Shown here: piece after piece, positions 28,180-37,200 of the stretch
Layout of the letters: each line of letters opens with the position of its first letter
How positions within the stretch are numbered: position 1 is the first letter of the stretch
Assembly: GCF_900111675.1 (NCBI RefSeq)
Contig: NZ_FOHO01000008.1
Coordinates: forward strand, 1 to 64,000
Direction: 5' to 3'
DNA: 64,000 nucleotides
Origin: Paracoccus homiensis
GTDB lineage: Bacteria; Pseudomonadota; Alphaproteobacteria; Rhodobacterales; Rhodobacteraceae
Program-made: the position numbers and the translations under genes
Notes under the pieces: generated by a model
Told to the model about the DNA's origin: nothing
Database searches by the model: none
Seen by the model: only the letters and a program-made list of their open reading frames with translations

Positions 28180-29061
28180 ATGACCAAATTCTGCCTGACC
28201 GTCACTTGCGCATCCAAGCGCGGGGTTGTGGCTGCTATCGCGGGCTATCTGGCCGAAAACGGCTGTAACATCACCGACAGCTCGCAATATGACGACCCGG
28301 AAACGGGGCGCTTCTTCATGCGGGTCAGTTTTGCGTCGGAAACCGGCGTCACCCTGGCCGATCTGGATGCCGGCTTTGCCAAGGCCGTGCCCTTCGACAT
28401 GGTCCACCAGTTCCATGACGAATCGCGCAAGATGAAGGTGGTGATCATGGTCAGCCGCTTCGGGCATTGCCTGAACGACCTGCTGTACCGCTGGCGGATC
28501 GGGGCGCTGCCCATCGATATCGTGGCGGTGATCAGCAATCACATGGATTACCAGAAGCTGGTGGTGAACCACGACATTCCGTTTCACTGCATCAAGGTGA
28601 CCCGCGAGAACAAACCCGAGGCCGAGGCGCAATTGCTGCGCGTCGTCGAAGAGGCCGAGGCGGAACTGGTCGTGCTTGCGCGCTACATGCAGGTGCTGTC
28701 GGACCGGATGTGTCAGAAGATGTCGGGCAGGATCATCAATATCCACCATTCCTTCCTGCCGTCCTTCAAGGGCGCGAACCCCTATAAGCAGGCCTATGAA
28801 CGGGGGGTGAAGCTGATCGGCGCGACCAGCCACTATGTCACGGCCGATCTGGACGAAGGCCCGATCATCGAACAGGACATCGTGCGCGTCACACATGCGC
28901 AAAGCGCTTCGGACTATGTCAGCCTTGGCCGTGACGTCGAAAGCCAGGTGCTGGCCCGCGCGATCCATGCCCATGCCAACCATCGCGTGTTCCTGAATGG
29001 CAACAAGACGGTCGTGTTCCCCGCGTCGCCCGGTTCATTTTCCAGTGAGCGGATGGGCTGA
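28180..29061 (+). CDS. purU: Formyltetrahydrofolate deformylase
   Basis: PurU hydrolyses 10-formyl-THF to formate and THF, adjusting the one-carbon pool. The 293-aa protein has an N-terminal ACT domain (about 1-85, starting TKFCLTVTCASKRGVVAA) and a formyltransferase domain. The latter contains ISNHMD, INIHHSFLPSFKGANPY and DLDEGPIIEQD, which supply the Asn, His and Asp catalytic set of the family. A bidirectional terminator follows. An AT-rich gap of 121 bases separates it from ecm, so it may have its own promoter. Confidence 0.96.
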   Translation: MTKFCLTVTCASKRGVVAAIAGYLAENGCNITDSSQYDDPETGRFFMRVSFASETGVTLADLDAGFAKAVPFDMVHQFHDESRKMKVVIMVSRFGHCLNDLLYRWRIGALPIDIVAVISNHMDYQKLVVNHDIPFHCIKVTRENKPEAEAQLLRVVEEAEAELVVLARYMQVLSDRMCQKMSGRIINIHHSFLPSFKGANPYKQAYERGVKLIGATSHYVTADLDEGPIIEQDIVRVTHAQSASDYVSLGRDVESQVLARAIHAHANHRVFLNGNKTVVFPASPGSFSSERMG

Positions 29062-29072
29062 GCCGCGCATGA

Positions 29073-29102
29073 AAAAGCCCCGCGGATTATTGCGGGGCTT
29101 TT
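29073..29102. terminator. Bidirectional terminator between purU and efp
   Basis: An 11-bp stem AAAAGCCCCGC / GCGGGGCTTTT with an 8-base loop gives a T-run on either strand. It lies 11 bases past the purU stop and 27 bases past the efp stop, and can serve both genes. Confidence 0.88.
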
Positions 29103-29129
29103 GAAACAGTTTTGCGCAGCGCAGCGGTA

Positions 29130-29693
29130 TCAGGCGCGCTCGCTGTATTCGAACAGTTCGGTGTTCACGATGATGGCTTCGTCCTGACCGATGAAGGGCG
29201 GGACCATGATGCGAACGCCGTTGTCCAGAACGGCCGGCTTGTAGCTGTTGGCGGCGGTCTGGCCTTTGACGACCGGCTCGGTCTCGACGACCTTGCAGGT
29301 GACCTTCTGCGGCAGCGACACCGACAGCGCCTCGTCGCCGTAATATTCGATGGTCGCGGTCATGCCGTCCTGCAGGAAGGGGCGGCGTTCGCCCAGCAGT
29401 TCAGCGTCCAGTTCGGTCTGTTCGAAGGTTTCGCTGTCCATGAAGACCAGCTTGCCATCGGTTTCGTACAGGAATTGCTGGTCTTTCTGGTCCAGACGGA
29501 CCCGCTCGACCTTGTCTTCGCTGCGGAAGCGTTCGTTCAGCTTGCGGCCGTCGCGCAGGTTTTTCAGTTCAACCTGTGCAAATGCGCCGCCCTTGCCGGG
29601 CTTTACATGGTTGACCTTCACAGCGGCCCACAGGCCGCCGTCATGCTCCAGCACATTGCCGGGGCGGATTTCGTTGCCGTTGATCTTGGGCAT
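29130..29693 (-). CDS. efp: Elongation factor P
   Basis: EF-P rescues ribosomes stalled at polyproline. The 187-aa protein is the standard length, with the KOW-like domain first and two OB folds after. The modification-site lysine is at the canonical position K34, in [10 protein letters not shown]. This is the residue that EpmA beta-lysylates in organisms with that system. The frame extends about 88 codons upstream, but only the ATG at 29693 fits the family. I saw no EpmA/EpmB in the window. Confidence 0.97.
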   Translation of the reverse strand: MPKINGNEIRPGNVLEHDGGLWAAVKVNHVKPGKGGAFAQVELKNLRDGRKLNERFRSEDKVERVRLDQKDQQFLYETDGKLVFMDSETFEQTELDAELLGERRPFLQDGMTATIEYYGDEALSVSLPQKVTCKVVETEPVVKGQTAANSYKPAVLDNGVRIMVPPFIGQDEAIIVNTELFEYSERA

Positions 29694-30049
29694 GAAAGCA
29701 CTCGTCGAATATTGCGGAAATTCCGACCGTCCGGGCGTTGAACGGCGCAGTCGCGCCCCTATATCTGGCACTCGGCTGCGAGGCAACCAAAACGCTTGGT
29801 CGGCGTTGTCAAGCGGTGGCGGCGGCAAAACACCGCCGAAACAGGGCTGATTTTGGGGTGTTGCCCCGATTTTTACACGACTTGCACAATTTGCATGGCA
29901 GTTATGCGAGGCAGGTAATATCGAATCGGCGCTGTGTTGGGCTAAGGCAGGCGGCACCGTCGAAGAAACGGAAAAGAAAACGAAGGGCTGGCGCCGTGCT
30001 GACCCGAATGGTTGCGGCGTTTCAGACTCTAGCAGATGGACGAATAGAT
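29694..30049. other. 356-base divergent intergenic region (efp / DUF6280-like)
   Basis: No RNA gene or repeat is visible. The stretch is AT-richer than its neighbours around 29860-29950. A loose TTGCAT (29891-29896) and TAATAT (29916-29921) pair on the + strand, 19 bases apart, could drive the gene at 30050. The spacing is longer than ideal. If used, it would give an untranslated leader of about 120 bases. Confidence 0.35.
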
Positions 30050-30370
30050 ATGCGCGATTTTGTTGATGGTTCGGCTTTCAATTTTGAACAAGGCCAGCGT
30101 GCCCGCAAGCTTTTTGCGGCCGTCGTGCTGGCAGCACTGGACGACGCAATCGCAGATGACAAAAAATACGGCAACGGGCCTGAACAGATTGCACGTTGGG
30201 CACGTTCGCGCGATGGACGCGAGGTTCTGAGCTGTGCCGGCATCGACCCGAACGAACGGGTCGTGAAGGGCCTGATGGAATTCGTGTCGAAGGGCGTCCG
30301 CACCTCGGTCGCGCTGTCGCGCGAGGAAAGCGAACGCCGCATGGCTGCCGAGGAAGCCGAAGCAGCCTGA
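30050..30370 (+). CDS. DUF6280-like conserved small protein
   Basis: A 106-aa soluble, mostly helical protein beginning [20 protein letters not shown]. It resembles the Rhodobacterales family I know as DUF6280; the family name is from memory and the function is unknown. Recognisable segments are [21 protein letters not shown] and LSREESERR near the C-terminus. The tail is Glu/Ala-rich. The frame is open upstream to 29738, but the resemblance begins at 30050. The gene is single, with a terminator behind it. Bases 30061-30120 are 52% G+C by my count, below the surroundings. Confidence 0.78.
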   Translation: MRDFVDGSAFNFEQGQRARKLFAAVVLAALDDAIADDKKYGNGPEQIARWARSRDGREVLSCAGIDPNERVVKGLMEFVSKGVRTSVALSREESERRMAAEEAEAA

Positions 30371-30392
30371 TCCAACCTGCGCCGTCCTTTTC

Positions 30393-30419
30393 AGGCCGCC
30401 CATCGGGGCGGCCTTTTTT
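30393..30419 (+). terminator. Terminator after the DUF6280-like gene
   Basis: A 9-bp perfect stem AGGCCGCCC / GGGCGGCCT with an ATCG loop is followed by a T-run, 22 bases past the stop codon. The facing PfkB gene ends at 30434. Confidence 0.88.
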
Positions 30420-30433
30420 GGTGGCGGCACCCG

Positions 30434-31387
30434 TTACAGGCGGGTGACAACCCGTTCGGCGTGAAAGCGTTCGACATCGTGGCCGTGGCACAGTTCGGTC
30501 GCCGGTGTCATCACCGCAGCCGAGGCCGCCGCCGCGCCAAGGGCCAGCGCCTCGCTGACATGTTCGCCCCGCGCCATCGCCAGCACGAAGCCCGCGACAA
30601 AGCTGTCGCCCGCACCGACGGCGCTGACCACGCGCACCTTTGCGGCCTCGGCATGCCAGGCGCCATCCGGCCCAGCCACGACCGAGCCATCCGCCCCGCG
30701 GGCCACGATCACCGATTTCGCCGCCCCGTCGCGGACCAGCCCCGCGGCAAAGGCCGCGCTGTCGCTGCGCAGGGGCAGGGGGCGACCGGCCAGCCCCTCG
30801 GCCTCGTGGCTGTCCATGCGCAGGACATCGACCGGGATCGACGAACCGGCCAGCGCGCGCAGCGCATCGCCCGAGGTGTCAACCAGAAGCTTGGCGCGGC
30901 CATCGTTCAGCCGCACCGTCAGCATCTGTTCAAATCCGGGCGCTACCCCCGGCGGGTTCGAGCCAGAAACCACCACCCAGCCGCCCGCCCGCGCGGATTC
31001 GGTGATCGCGGACATCATGTCGGCGACATGGGTCGTGTGCCATTCCGGGCCCGGCATGACAAAGCGATACTGCCCGCCGGTCTGGCGGTCGGTCACTGCC
31101 AGTGATTGCCGGGTTTCGCCGGGGGCGGTCAGGCGGGTCACCGACAGGCCGTCGGCCTTCAGCATCTCGGCGATGCGGGTGCCGGTCGCCCCGCCAAGCG
31201 CGACCATCGCGGTCGATTGCCCGCCCATGATCTTGATCGCGCGGCTGACATTGATGCCGCCGCCGCCCGGATCGGCCACCGGCTTGTCGCAACGCAGCTT
31301 CAGATCGGGCCGGACCTGATCGGCGGCGGTGGACAGGTCCAGCGCCGGGTTCAGGGTCACGGTCAGGATCGGCGATTGCTGCGTCAT
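30434..31387 (-). CDS. PfkB family sugar kinase (1-phosphofructokinase-like)
   Basis: A 317-aa ribokinase-superfamily kinase. The N-terminal glycine motif is DPGGGGINVSRA, and the C-terminal signature is GAGDSFVAGF, with the Asp as catalytic base. The opening TLNPALDLST fits the 1-phosphofructokinase/6-phosphofructokinase-2/tagatose-6-phosphate kinase branch. I infer phosphorylation of a phosphosugar, but the exact substrate is open because no fru PTS genes are nearby. The ATG at 31387 overlaps the zincin stop (ATGA). Confidence 0.88.
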   Translation of the reverse strand: MTQQSPILTVTLNPALDLSTAADQVRPDLKLRCDKPVADPGGGGINVSRAIKIMGGQSTAMVALGGATGTRIAEMLKADGLSVTRLTAPGETRQSLAVTDRQTGGQYRFVMPGPEWHTTHVADMMSAITESARAGGWVVVSGSNPPGVAPGFEQMLTVRLNDGRAKLLVDTSGDALRALAGSSIPVDVLRMDSHEAEGLAGRPLPLRSDSAAFAAGLVRDGAAKSVIVARGADGSVVAGPDGAWHAEAAKVRVVSAVGAGDSFVAGFVLAMARGEHVSEALALGAAAASAAVMTPATELCHGHDVERFHAERVVTRL

Positions 31388-31791
31388 TCCCACCACTGGT
31401 CGATGCGGGCGATCTGTTCGTCGGACCAGCCGAAGTGATGGGCCAGTTCATGCACGACGATATGCGCGATCAGTTCGTTCAGCGCGACACCCCCGCGTGA
31501 TGCCCACTCGTCAAGGATCGGCCGCCGGAACAGCCATACGACATCGGGGCCGCCGGACTGATCGGCGATCGATTTTTCGGTCATGGGGATGCCGTCATAC
31601 AGGCCCGTCAGTTCGAACGGGTCGTCGATCTGCAATTCGTCCAGCACATCCTCGGGGGCGAATTCCGCCACCCGGATCGCGACATCCTTGGCGTGCCCGG
31701 CGAACCTTGCGGGCAGGCTGGCCACGGCCTGATGGGCCAGGGCCTCGATTTCGGCGGCGTCGGGGGCGGAAACCCCTTCCCAATCGGTCAT
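31384..31791 (-). CDS. Zincin-like metallopeptidase family protein
   Basis: A 135-aa protein with the zinc motif HELAH at residues 114-118 followed by HFGWSDEQI, matching the small Zincin_1/'metallopeptidase family' group of actinobacteria and proteobacteria. Members are single-domain minimal metzincin-like proteins of unknown substrate. The start at 31791 is chosen because homology begins at MTDWEGV; the frame is open upstream to 31899. It is coupled to the PfkB gene by a 4-base overlap and is divergent from gltX. Confidence 0.87.
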   Translation of the reverse strand: MTDWEGVSAPDAAEIEALAHQAVASLPARFAGHAKDVAIRVAEFAPEDVLDELQIDDPFELTGLYDGIPMTEKSIADQSGGPDVVWLFRRPILDEWASRGGVALNELIAHIVVHELAHHFGWSDEQIARIDQWWE

Positions 31792-31871
31792 TCGCACCTC
31801 CTGCGAGTCGTCCCTGATATGGACAAAAATCGCCGTCTGTGAAAGAGCAGCGGGCAACAGGAGATCTGCAA

Positions 31872-33194
31872 ATGACCACCACGCGCTTTGCCCCGTCACC
31901 CACGGGCCACATCCATGTCGGCAATCTGCGCACCGCGCTGTTCAATTACCTGATCGCGCGCAAGGCGGGGGGGCAGTTCATCCTGCGCCTCGACGACACC
32001 GATCAGGAACGCAGCAAGCAGGAATATGTCGACGGCATCAAGCGCGATCTTGAATGGCTGGGCCTGCACTGGGATCGCGAAGAGCGTCAGTCCCTGCGGC
32101 TGGACCGCTATGCCGAGGTGGCCCGGCAACTGCGTGCCGACGGGCGTCTGTACGAGGTGTTCGAAACCCCGACCGAACTGGACCTGAAGCGCAAGAAGCA
32201 GCTGAACATGGGCAAGCCGCCGGTCTATGACCGCACCGGCCTGCACCTGTCGGATGACGACAAGACCCGGCTGCGGGCCGAGGGGCGCGAGGGCTATTGG
32301 CGTTTCAAGCTGGACCTGGAACGTATCGAATGGGTCGATGGCATTCTGGGCGACATCTCGATCGACGCGGCCTCGGTCAGCGATCCGGTGCTGATCCGGG
32401 CCGACGGTCAGGTTCTGTACACCTTTGCCAGCAGCGTCGATGACACGGATATGGGCGTGACCGACATCGTGCGCGGGTCCGACCACGTCACCAATACCGC
32501 GACGCAGATCCAGATCATCAAGTCGATCGGCGGCACGCCGCCCAGCTTTGCCCATCACAGCCTGCTGACCGGCGCGAAGGGCGAAGAACTGTCCAAACGC
32601 ATCGGCGCGCTGTCGCTGAAGGATCTGCGCGAGGCCGGTGTCGCCCCCGAGGCGCTGCTGTCGCTGATGGCGCGGCTGGGTTCGGGACAGCCGGTGACGC
32701 TGGCTGGTCTGGATGAGCTGGCCGAGGCTTTCGATCTGTCGCAATTCGGCGCATCGCCCACGAAATTCGATGCCGAGGATCTGTGGCCGCTGACCCGCGA
32801 ACGGAACCAGTCGCTGCCCTTCGCGACCCTGCGTGACCGTATTCTGGCGCTTGGTGTGCCCGAAGATCAGGCCGAGCGTTTCTGGCAGGTGGCCTCGCAG
32901 AACATCACCACGCTGGAGGATCTTGCGGGCTGGTGGCGCATTTGCAGCGAAGGCGCAGATCCGCAGGTCGAGCCAGAGGACGCCGAATTCATCGCGCAGG
33001 CCATGACGATGCTGCCGCCGCCGCCCTATACGGACGCGACTTGGGGGGAATGGACCCAGCAGGTCAAAGAGGCGACCGGCCGCAAGGGCAAGGGGCTGTT
33101 CATGCCGCTGCGCAAGGCCGTGACCGGTCAGGCGCATGGTCCGGACATGTCGCAGTTCATGCCGCTGTTGCAGGTGGTCAAGGCGCGCGGCTGA
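31872..33194 (+). CDS. gltX: Glutamyl-tRNA synthetase
   Basis: Class I aminoacyl-tRNA synthetase charging tRNA-Glu, and tRNA-Gln where GatCAB is used. The 440-aa protein has the HIGH-type motif in PSPTGHIHVGN (8-18) and the KMSKS-type motif as GEELSKRIG. The second motif departs from the commoner KLSKRHG. This form, and the modest length, resemble the GluRS2 type of alphaproteobacteria that carry two gltX genes. The start at 31872 follows AGGAGATCTGCAA. A terminator follows the gene. Confidence 0.95.
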   Translation: MTTTRFAPSPTGHIHVGNLRTALFNYLIARKAGGQFILRLDDTDQERSKQEYVDGIKRDLEWLGLHWDREERQSLRLDRYAEVARQLRADGRLYEVFETPTELDLKRKKQLNMGKPPVYDRTGLHLSDDDKTRLRAEGREGYWRFKLDLERIEWVDGILGDISIDAASVSDPVLIRADGQVLYTFASSVDDTDMGVTDIVRGSDHVTNTATQIQIIKSIGGTPPSFAHHSLLTGAKGEELSKRIGALSLKDLREAGVAPEALLSLMARLGSGQPVTLAGLDELAEAFDLSQFGASPTKFDAEDLWPLTRERNQSLPFATLRDRILALGVPEDQAERFWQVASQNITTLEDLAGWWRICSEGADPQVEPEDAEFIAQAMTMLPPPPYTDATWGEWTQQVKEATGRKGKGLFMPLRKAVTGQAHGPDMSQFMPLLQVVKARG

Positions 33195-33215
33195 CATCGC
33201 TGTCAGGTGATCGGG

Positions 33216-33249
33216 GCGGGGTGTGGCGATGGCCGCGCCCCGCCTTTTC
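33216..33249 (+). terminator. Rho-independent terminator after gltX
   Basis: The stem GGCGGGG / CCCCGCC, extended inward by five further pairs including two G-U, has a 6-base loop and ends in TTTT. It starts 22 bases past the gltX stop. Confidence 0.75.
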
Positions 33250-33340
33250 CATGGGTGCCGCAACTATCAGGGGCTGCCCCCTTGCGGCGACCCGCAGATG
33301 AGGACTACCTTTCAGGCACAGGCAAGCTGACAGGTTTTTC

Positions 33341-34039
33341 ATGCATATCGGCATACTTCAATGCGGACAGTCGCCCGCGCAATTGAAGGACGAACTGGGC
33401 GACTATCCCGACATGTTCGTGCGCCTGCTGGATGGGCGTGGCTTCGAATTCACCATCTGGCATGTCGAGGATATGCAGTTCCCCGATGACGTGGCGCAGG
33501 CCGATGGCTGGTTGCTGACCGGGTCGCGGCACGGGGCCTATGAGGATCATGCCTTCATCCCGCCGCTAGAGGATTTCATCCGCCGCGCCTATCAGGCTGC
33601 GGTGCCGATGGTGGGCATCTGTTTCGGCCATCAGATCATCGCGCAGGCACTTGGCGGGACCGTGGTGAAGCACCCCGAGGGATGGGCCGTCGGGGCGCAG
33701 GATTACGATTTCGGCGGGCAGCAGGTGACGCTGAACGCCTGGCATCAGGATCAGGTCGTCACCCTGCCCGAAGGCGCGCAGGTAACCGGTCGCAACGCAT
33801 TCTGCGAGAATGCCGCGCTGGTCTATGACGATCGTGCCTTTACCGTGCAGGCGCATCCCGAATTTCAGGACGCATTCGTGCAGGGGCTGATGGACACCCG
33901 CGCCAAGGGCGTCGTGCCCCAGGATCTTCTGGATCAGGCAGCGGCGCGAATGGGGCAGGCCGACGGCTCGACCCTGCTGGCCGATCAGATCGAGGCGTTC
34001 TTCAAACAGCCGCGCCCGCTGGCCAAAGGTGCCGCATGA
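33341..34039 (+). CDS. Class I glutamine amidotransferase-like hydrolase (Puu cluster)
   Basis: A 232-aa triad GATase. The nucleophile is C94 in GICFGHQ, with H172 and E174 in QAHPEFQ. It is not the PuuD/C26 type of E. coli, but it sits first in an operon with PuuA- and PuuB-like genes. The likely job is removal of the gamma-glutamyl group from a gamma-glutamylated amine or amino acid. Its stop overlaps the next start in ATGA. There is no synthetase domain, so it is not a nucleotide-biosynthesis enzyme. The role is inferred from context. Confidence 0.87.
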   Translation: MHIGILQCGQSPAQLKDELGDYPDMFVRLLDGRGFEFTIWHVEDMQFPDDVAQADGWLLTGSRHGAYEDHAFIPPLEDFIRRAYQAAVPMVGICFGHQIIAQALGGTVVKHPEGWAVGAQDYDFGGQQVTLNAWHQDQVVTLPEGAQVTGRNAFCENAALVYDDRAFTVQAHPEFQDAFVQGLMDTRAKGVVPQDLLDQAAARMGQADGSTLLADQIEAFFKQPRPLAKGAA

Positions 34040-35394
34040 GTGCCGCCTGGACCGACAAGATCCCCGCCGCCGCGCGCGAATATCTGGCCGGGCGCCGCCT
34101 GGACGAGGTGGAATGCATCGTTGCCGATATTGCGGGCGTGGCCCGTGGCAAGGCGATGCCCGCGTCGAAATTCGCGCATCAGGATCAGTTCTACCTGCCG
34201 AACTCGATCTTTCTGCAGACGATCACCGGGGAATGGGCCGACAATCCCGCCGGGGCCTTTACCGAACCCGACATGATCCTGACGCCGGATTACACGACCG
34301 CCACGGCCGCGCCCTGGACGGCGGACTGGACGTTGCAGGTCATCCATGACGCCCATGATCAACAGGGCAACCCGGTGCCCATCGCACCGCGCAACGTGCT
34401 GAAGCGCGTCGTGCAGCTGTATCGCGATCGTGGCTGGAAGCCCGTCGTCGCCCCCGAGATGGAGTTCTTTCTGGTCGCCCGCAATGTCGACCCGAACCAG
34501 CCGATCATTCCGCCGATGGGTCGCACGGGCCGCCGCGCCGCCGCCAAGCAGGCCTATTCGATGTCGGCTGTCGACGAATATGGCAAGGTGATCGACGACA
34601 TCTATGATTTCGCCGAGGCGCAGGGGTTCGAAATCGACGGCATCCTTCAGGAAGGCGGCGCCGGCCAGATCGAGATCAACCTGAATCATGGCGATCCCGT
34701 CGCGCTGGCGGATGAGATCTTCTATTTCAAGCGGATGATCCGCGAGGCCGCGTTGCGCCATGACTGCTTTGCCACCTTCATGGCCAAGCCCATCGAAGGT
34801 GAACCCGGCAGCGCGATGCATATCCACCATTCGGTCGTGGATATCGAAAACGGGCAGAACATCTTTTCCAGCCCGCAGGGCCAGGAAACCGACGCCTTTC
34901 TGCATTTCATCGGCGGGATGCAGCGGCATCTGCCGGCGGCCATCGCCCTGCTGGCACCCTATGTGAACAGCTATCGCCGCTATGTCCCCGACTTTGCCGC
35001 GCCAATCAATCTGGAATGGGGCCGCGACAACCGCACCACGGGCCTGCGCGTGCCGATCTCGGGGCCTGCCGCCCGGCGGATCGAGAACCGTCTGGCGGGG
35101 ATGGATTGCAACCCCTATCTGGGGATCGCGGCGTCCCTTGCCTGCGGATATCTGGGACTGATCGAACAGGAAGGCCCGCGCGCCGAATATCTGGGCGACG
35201 CCTATATGTCGCAGGATGAACTGCCCTATAACCTTGGCGATGCGCTGGACCTGATGTCGGAAAATCAGGCGATGCGCGGTGTTCTGGGCCAAGAGTTCGC
35301 CGATGTTTACGAAGCCGTGAAGCGGAATGAATACAAAGAGTTCCTTCAGGTCATCAGCCCGTGGGAACGCGAACATCTGCTGCTGAACGTATGA
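34036..35394 (+). CDS. puuA: Glutamine synthetase family, gamma-glutamylamine ligase
   Basis: A GS-fold ligase of the PuuA/GlnA3-like group, 452 aa. It joins glutamate to an amine such as putrescine with ATP. Recognisable GS elements are APEMEFFLV (metal-binding Glu), EGGAGQIEINLNHGDP, and GSAMHIHHSV, which replaces the HxH-type nucleotide site, and the INLEWGRDNRTTGLRVP glutamate-binding segment. The N-terminus (EVECIVADIAGVARGK) is that of amine-using members rather than GlnA. It overlaps both neighbours by ATGA. The amine is inferred; putrescine, another polyamine or ethanolamine are possible. Confidence 0.9.
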   Translation: MSAAWTDKIPAAAREYLAGRRLDEVECIVADIAGVARGKAMPASKFAHQDQFYLPNSIFLQTITGEWADNPAGAFTEPDMILTPDYTTATAAPWTADWTLQVIHDAHDQQGNPVPIAPRNVLKRVVQLYRDRGWKPVVAPEMEFFLVARNVDPNQPIIPPMGRTGRRAAAKQAYSMSAVDEYGKVIDDIYDFAEAQGFEIDGILQEGGAGQIEINLNHGDPVALADEIFYFKRMIREAALRHDCFATFMAKPIEGEPGSAMHIHHSVVDIENGQNIFSSPQGQETDAFLHFIGGMQRHLPAAIALLAPYVNSYRRYVPDFAAPINLEWGRDNRTTGLRVPISGPAARRIENRLAGMDCNPYLGIAASLACGYLGLIEQEGPRAEYLGDAYMSQDELPYNLGDALDLMSENQAMRGVLGQEFADVYEAVKRNEYKEFLQVISPWEREHLLLNV

Positions 35395-36701
35395 ACCTGC
35401 TGTATCTGAACGACCGGCGCGGGCAGTATCCCGGCAGCGTCTATGCCGATACGCGGCTGCCCTTCGACGATCAGCCCCGGATCCGGGGTGAACTGCGCGC
35501 CGATATCGCCGTGGTCGGCGGTGGCTATACCGGGTTGTCTGCGGCCCTGCATCTGGCGCGGCGCGGTTTTCAGGTCGCCTTGCTCGAGGCTCATCGCGTG
35601 GGGTTTGGGGCCTCGGGGCGCAATGGCGGTCAGATCGGTTCCGGTCAGCGGCAAGAGGTCGATTGGCTGGAAGACAATCTGGGCAGGCAGGCCGCCGCGC
35701 GGCTGTGGTCACTGGCCGAGGATGCCAAGGCGCTGGTCCGCGATCTGGCCGGTCAGGCGGACGTTCCGGTCCGCGACGGCATCGCCCATGCCTGCCGCAG
35801 CAAGGATGAGGTCGATCACGCCCGTGCGCTGGCGGATCGTCTGGCCCGCGATTACGACTATGACAAGGTGCAGCCGCTGGATGCAGAGGGCCTGTCCGCG
35901 TTGATCGGCAGCCCGGCCTATATCGGCGGTGATGTCGATTGGGGTGCGGCCCATGTGCACCCGCTGAACCTTGCCATCGGTATGGCAGGGCTGGCGCAGG
36001 GGGCCGGGGCGCGGATCTACGAAAACAGCCACGTCCATCGCATCACCCATGCCACCCGCGCGGGTGACAAAAGCGTGGTGCATTGCGACACCGGCAAGGT
36101 CATCTGCGATCATGTGGTTCTGGCGGGGAACGGCTATCTGGGCAATATCGCACCCAAGGTCTCGGCACGGGTGATGCCGATCAACAATTATATCGTCGCC
36201 ACCCGCCCGCTTGGCGATGACTTCCCCGAGATCCTGCCCCGCGACACCGCCGTCGCCGACACCAAATTCGTGGTCAATTACTGGCGCATGGACGATCAGC
36301 GGCGGCTGATCTTCGGCGGTGGCGAAACCGCGACCTACAAATTTCCGAAGGATATCCGGGGCGTCGTGCGCCCGCATCTGCTGTCGGTCTATCCGCAGTT
36401 GAGCGATGTCGAACTGACCCATGCCTGGGGTGGCACGCTGGCGATCACCATGAACCGGATGCCGTATTTCGCGCGGCCTGCGCAGAACTGCCTGTCGGCC
36501 AGCGGGTTTTCCGGGCATGGCGTGGCGATGGCGACCCTGGCGGGGCGGCTGATGGCCGATGCGGTCGCAGGGCAGGCGGAAGGGTTCGACGCAATGGCCG
36601 CCGTGCCGACACGGCTGTTCCCCGGTGGCCGCTTCCTGCGCGCGCCGCTGCTGGTTGCGGGGATGGCATGGTATGGTCTGCGCGACCGGTTGGGGATCTA
36701 G
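35391..36701 (+). CDS. puuB: FAD-dependent gamma-glutamylamine oxidase (PuuB-like)
   Basis: A DAO-superfamily flavoprotein of 436 aa. The FAD dinucleotide loop is VVGGGYTGLSAALHLARRG (about 37-55), and the C-terminal cap ends with ASGFSGHGVAMATLAGRLM. PuuB oxidises gamma-glutamylputrescine to the aldehyde with H2O2 release. The family also includes gamma-glutamylisopropylamide and related oxidases. I chose the ATG at 35391, which forms ATGA with the puuA stop. No PuuC aldehyde dehydrogenase or Puu transporter is adjacent, so the pathway must be completed elsewhere. Confidence 0.9.
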   Translation: MNLLYLNDRRGQYPGSVYADTRLPFDDQPRIRGELRADIAVVGGGYTGLSAALHLARRGFQVALLEAHRVGFGASGRNGGQIGSGQRQEVDWLEDNLGRQAAARLWSLAEDAKALVRDLAGQADVPVRDGIAHACRSKDEVDHARALADRLARDYDYDKVQPLDAEGLSALIGSPAYIGGDVDWGAAHVHPLNLAIGMAGLAQGAGARIYENSHVHRITHATRAGDKSVVHCDTGKVICDHVVLAGNGYLGNIAPKVSARVMPINNYIVATRPLGDDFPEILPRDTAVADTKFVVNYWRMDDQRRLIFGGGETATYKFPKDIRGVVRPHLLSVYPQLSDVELTHAWGGTLAITMNRMPYFARPAQNCLSASGFSGHGVAMATLAGRLMADAVAGQAEGFDAMAAVPTRLFPGGRFLRAPLLVAGMAWYGLRDRLGI

Positions 36702-37156
36702 CCCTCGATCCCCAGATCGGCCAGGACCCGCTGCCGGATCAGCGCCGAGTCGCGGTCATTCACGCCCAGCAGGCTTGCGACCAGCCGGATCATCGTTTCC
36801 TCATCGGCGTCGCGTCGCAGATCAGCATAGCACACCTCCCACAGGGCTGCGATGACGCCGGCGCGATCGTCCAGCGCGATCCGATCCTTGATCTGGCGGG
36901 TAAAGCGCACGGTATCGGGGGCCTCGGCCTCGATCGCCTCGGCCGTATGACGCCGCGCGGTTGCTTCGGCCTGCGACAGGCCACGGCGGCGGGCCAGAAC
37001 CAGGTCGATCCGGTCCTTTTCGCTTTGCTCGTAATGGTTGTCCGCACGGGCAATCCGCACCAGCAGCGCCGCGATCGCGATCTCGGCATCCTCCGCGTCC
37101 AGCAAGGGTTGCTGGCGGTCATCCGCGAAAAGGTTTGCGATCAGGTTCTTGAACAT
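36698..37156 (-). CDS. TerB family protein
   Basis: A 152-aa all-helical protein of the TerB/DjlA-N-terminal type. It opens with a hydrophobic segment and an acidic helix (LLDAEDAEIAIAALLVRIARAD), which carries the conserved acidic residues of TerB. TerB-like proteins are linked to tellurite resistance and stress; single-copy ones like this are usually cytoplasmic and uncharacterised. It converges with puuB, sharing 4 bases. Confidence 0.82.
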   Translation of the reverse strand: MFKNLIANLFADDRQQPLLDAEDAEIAIAALLVRIARADNHYEQSEKDRIDLVLARRRGLSQAEATARRHTAEAIEAEAPDTVRFTRQIKDRIALDDRAGVIAALWEVCYADLRRDADEETMIRLVASLLGVNDRDSALIRQRVLADLGIEG

Positions 37157-37200
37157 GGGTCCAACATAATGGCTTTGCGGCCCGTCACAAGCGGCAATGC

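Noticed and set aside
30393..30419. Hairpin read as a small regulatory RNA
   Set aside because: Position right after a stop codon, with a T-run, is fully explained by a rho-independent terminator.
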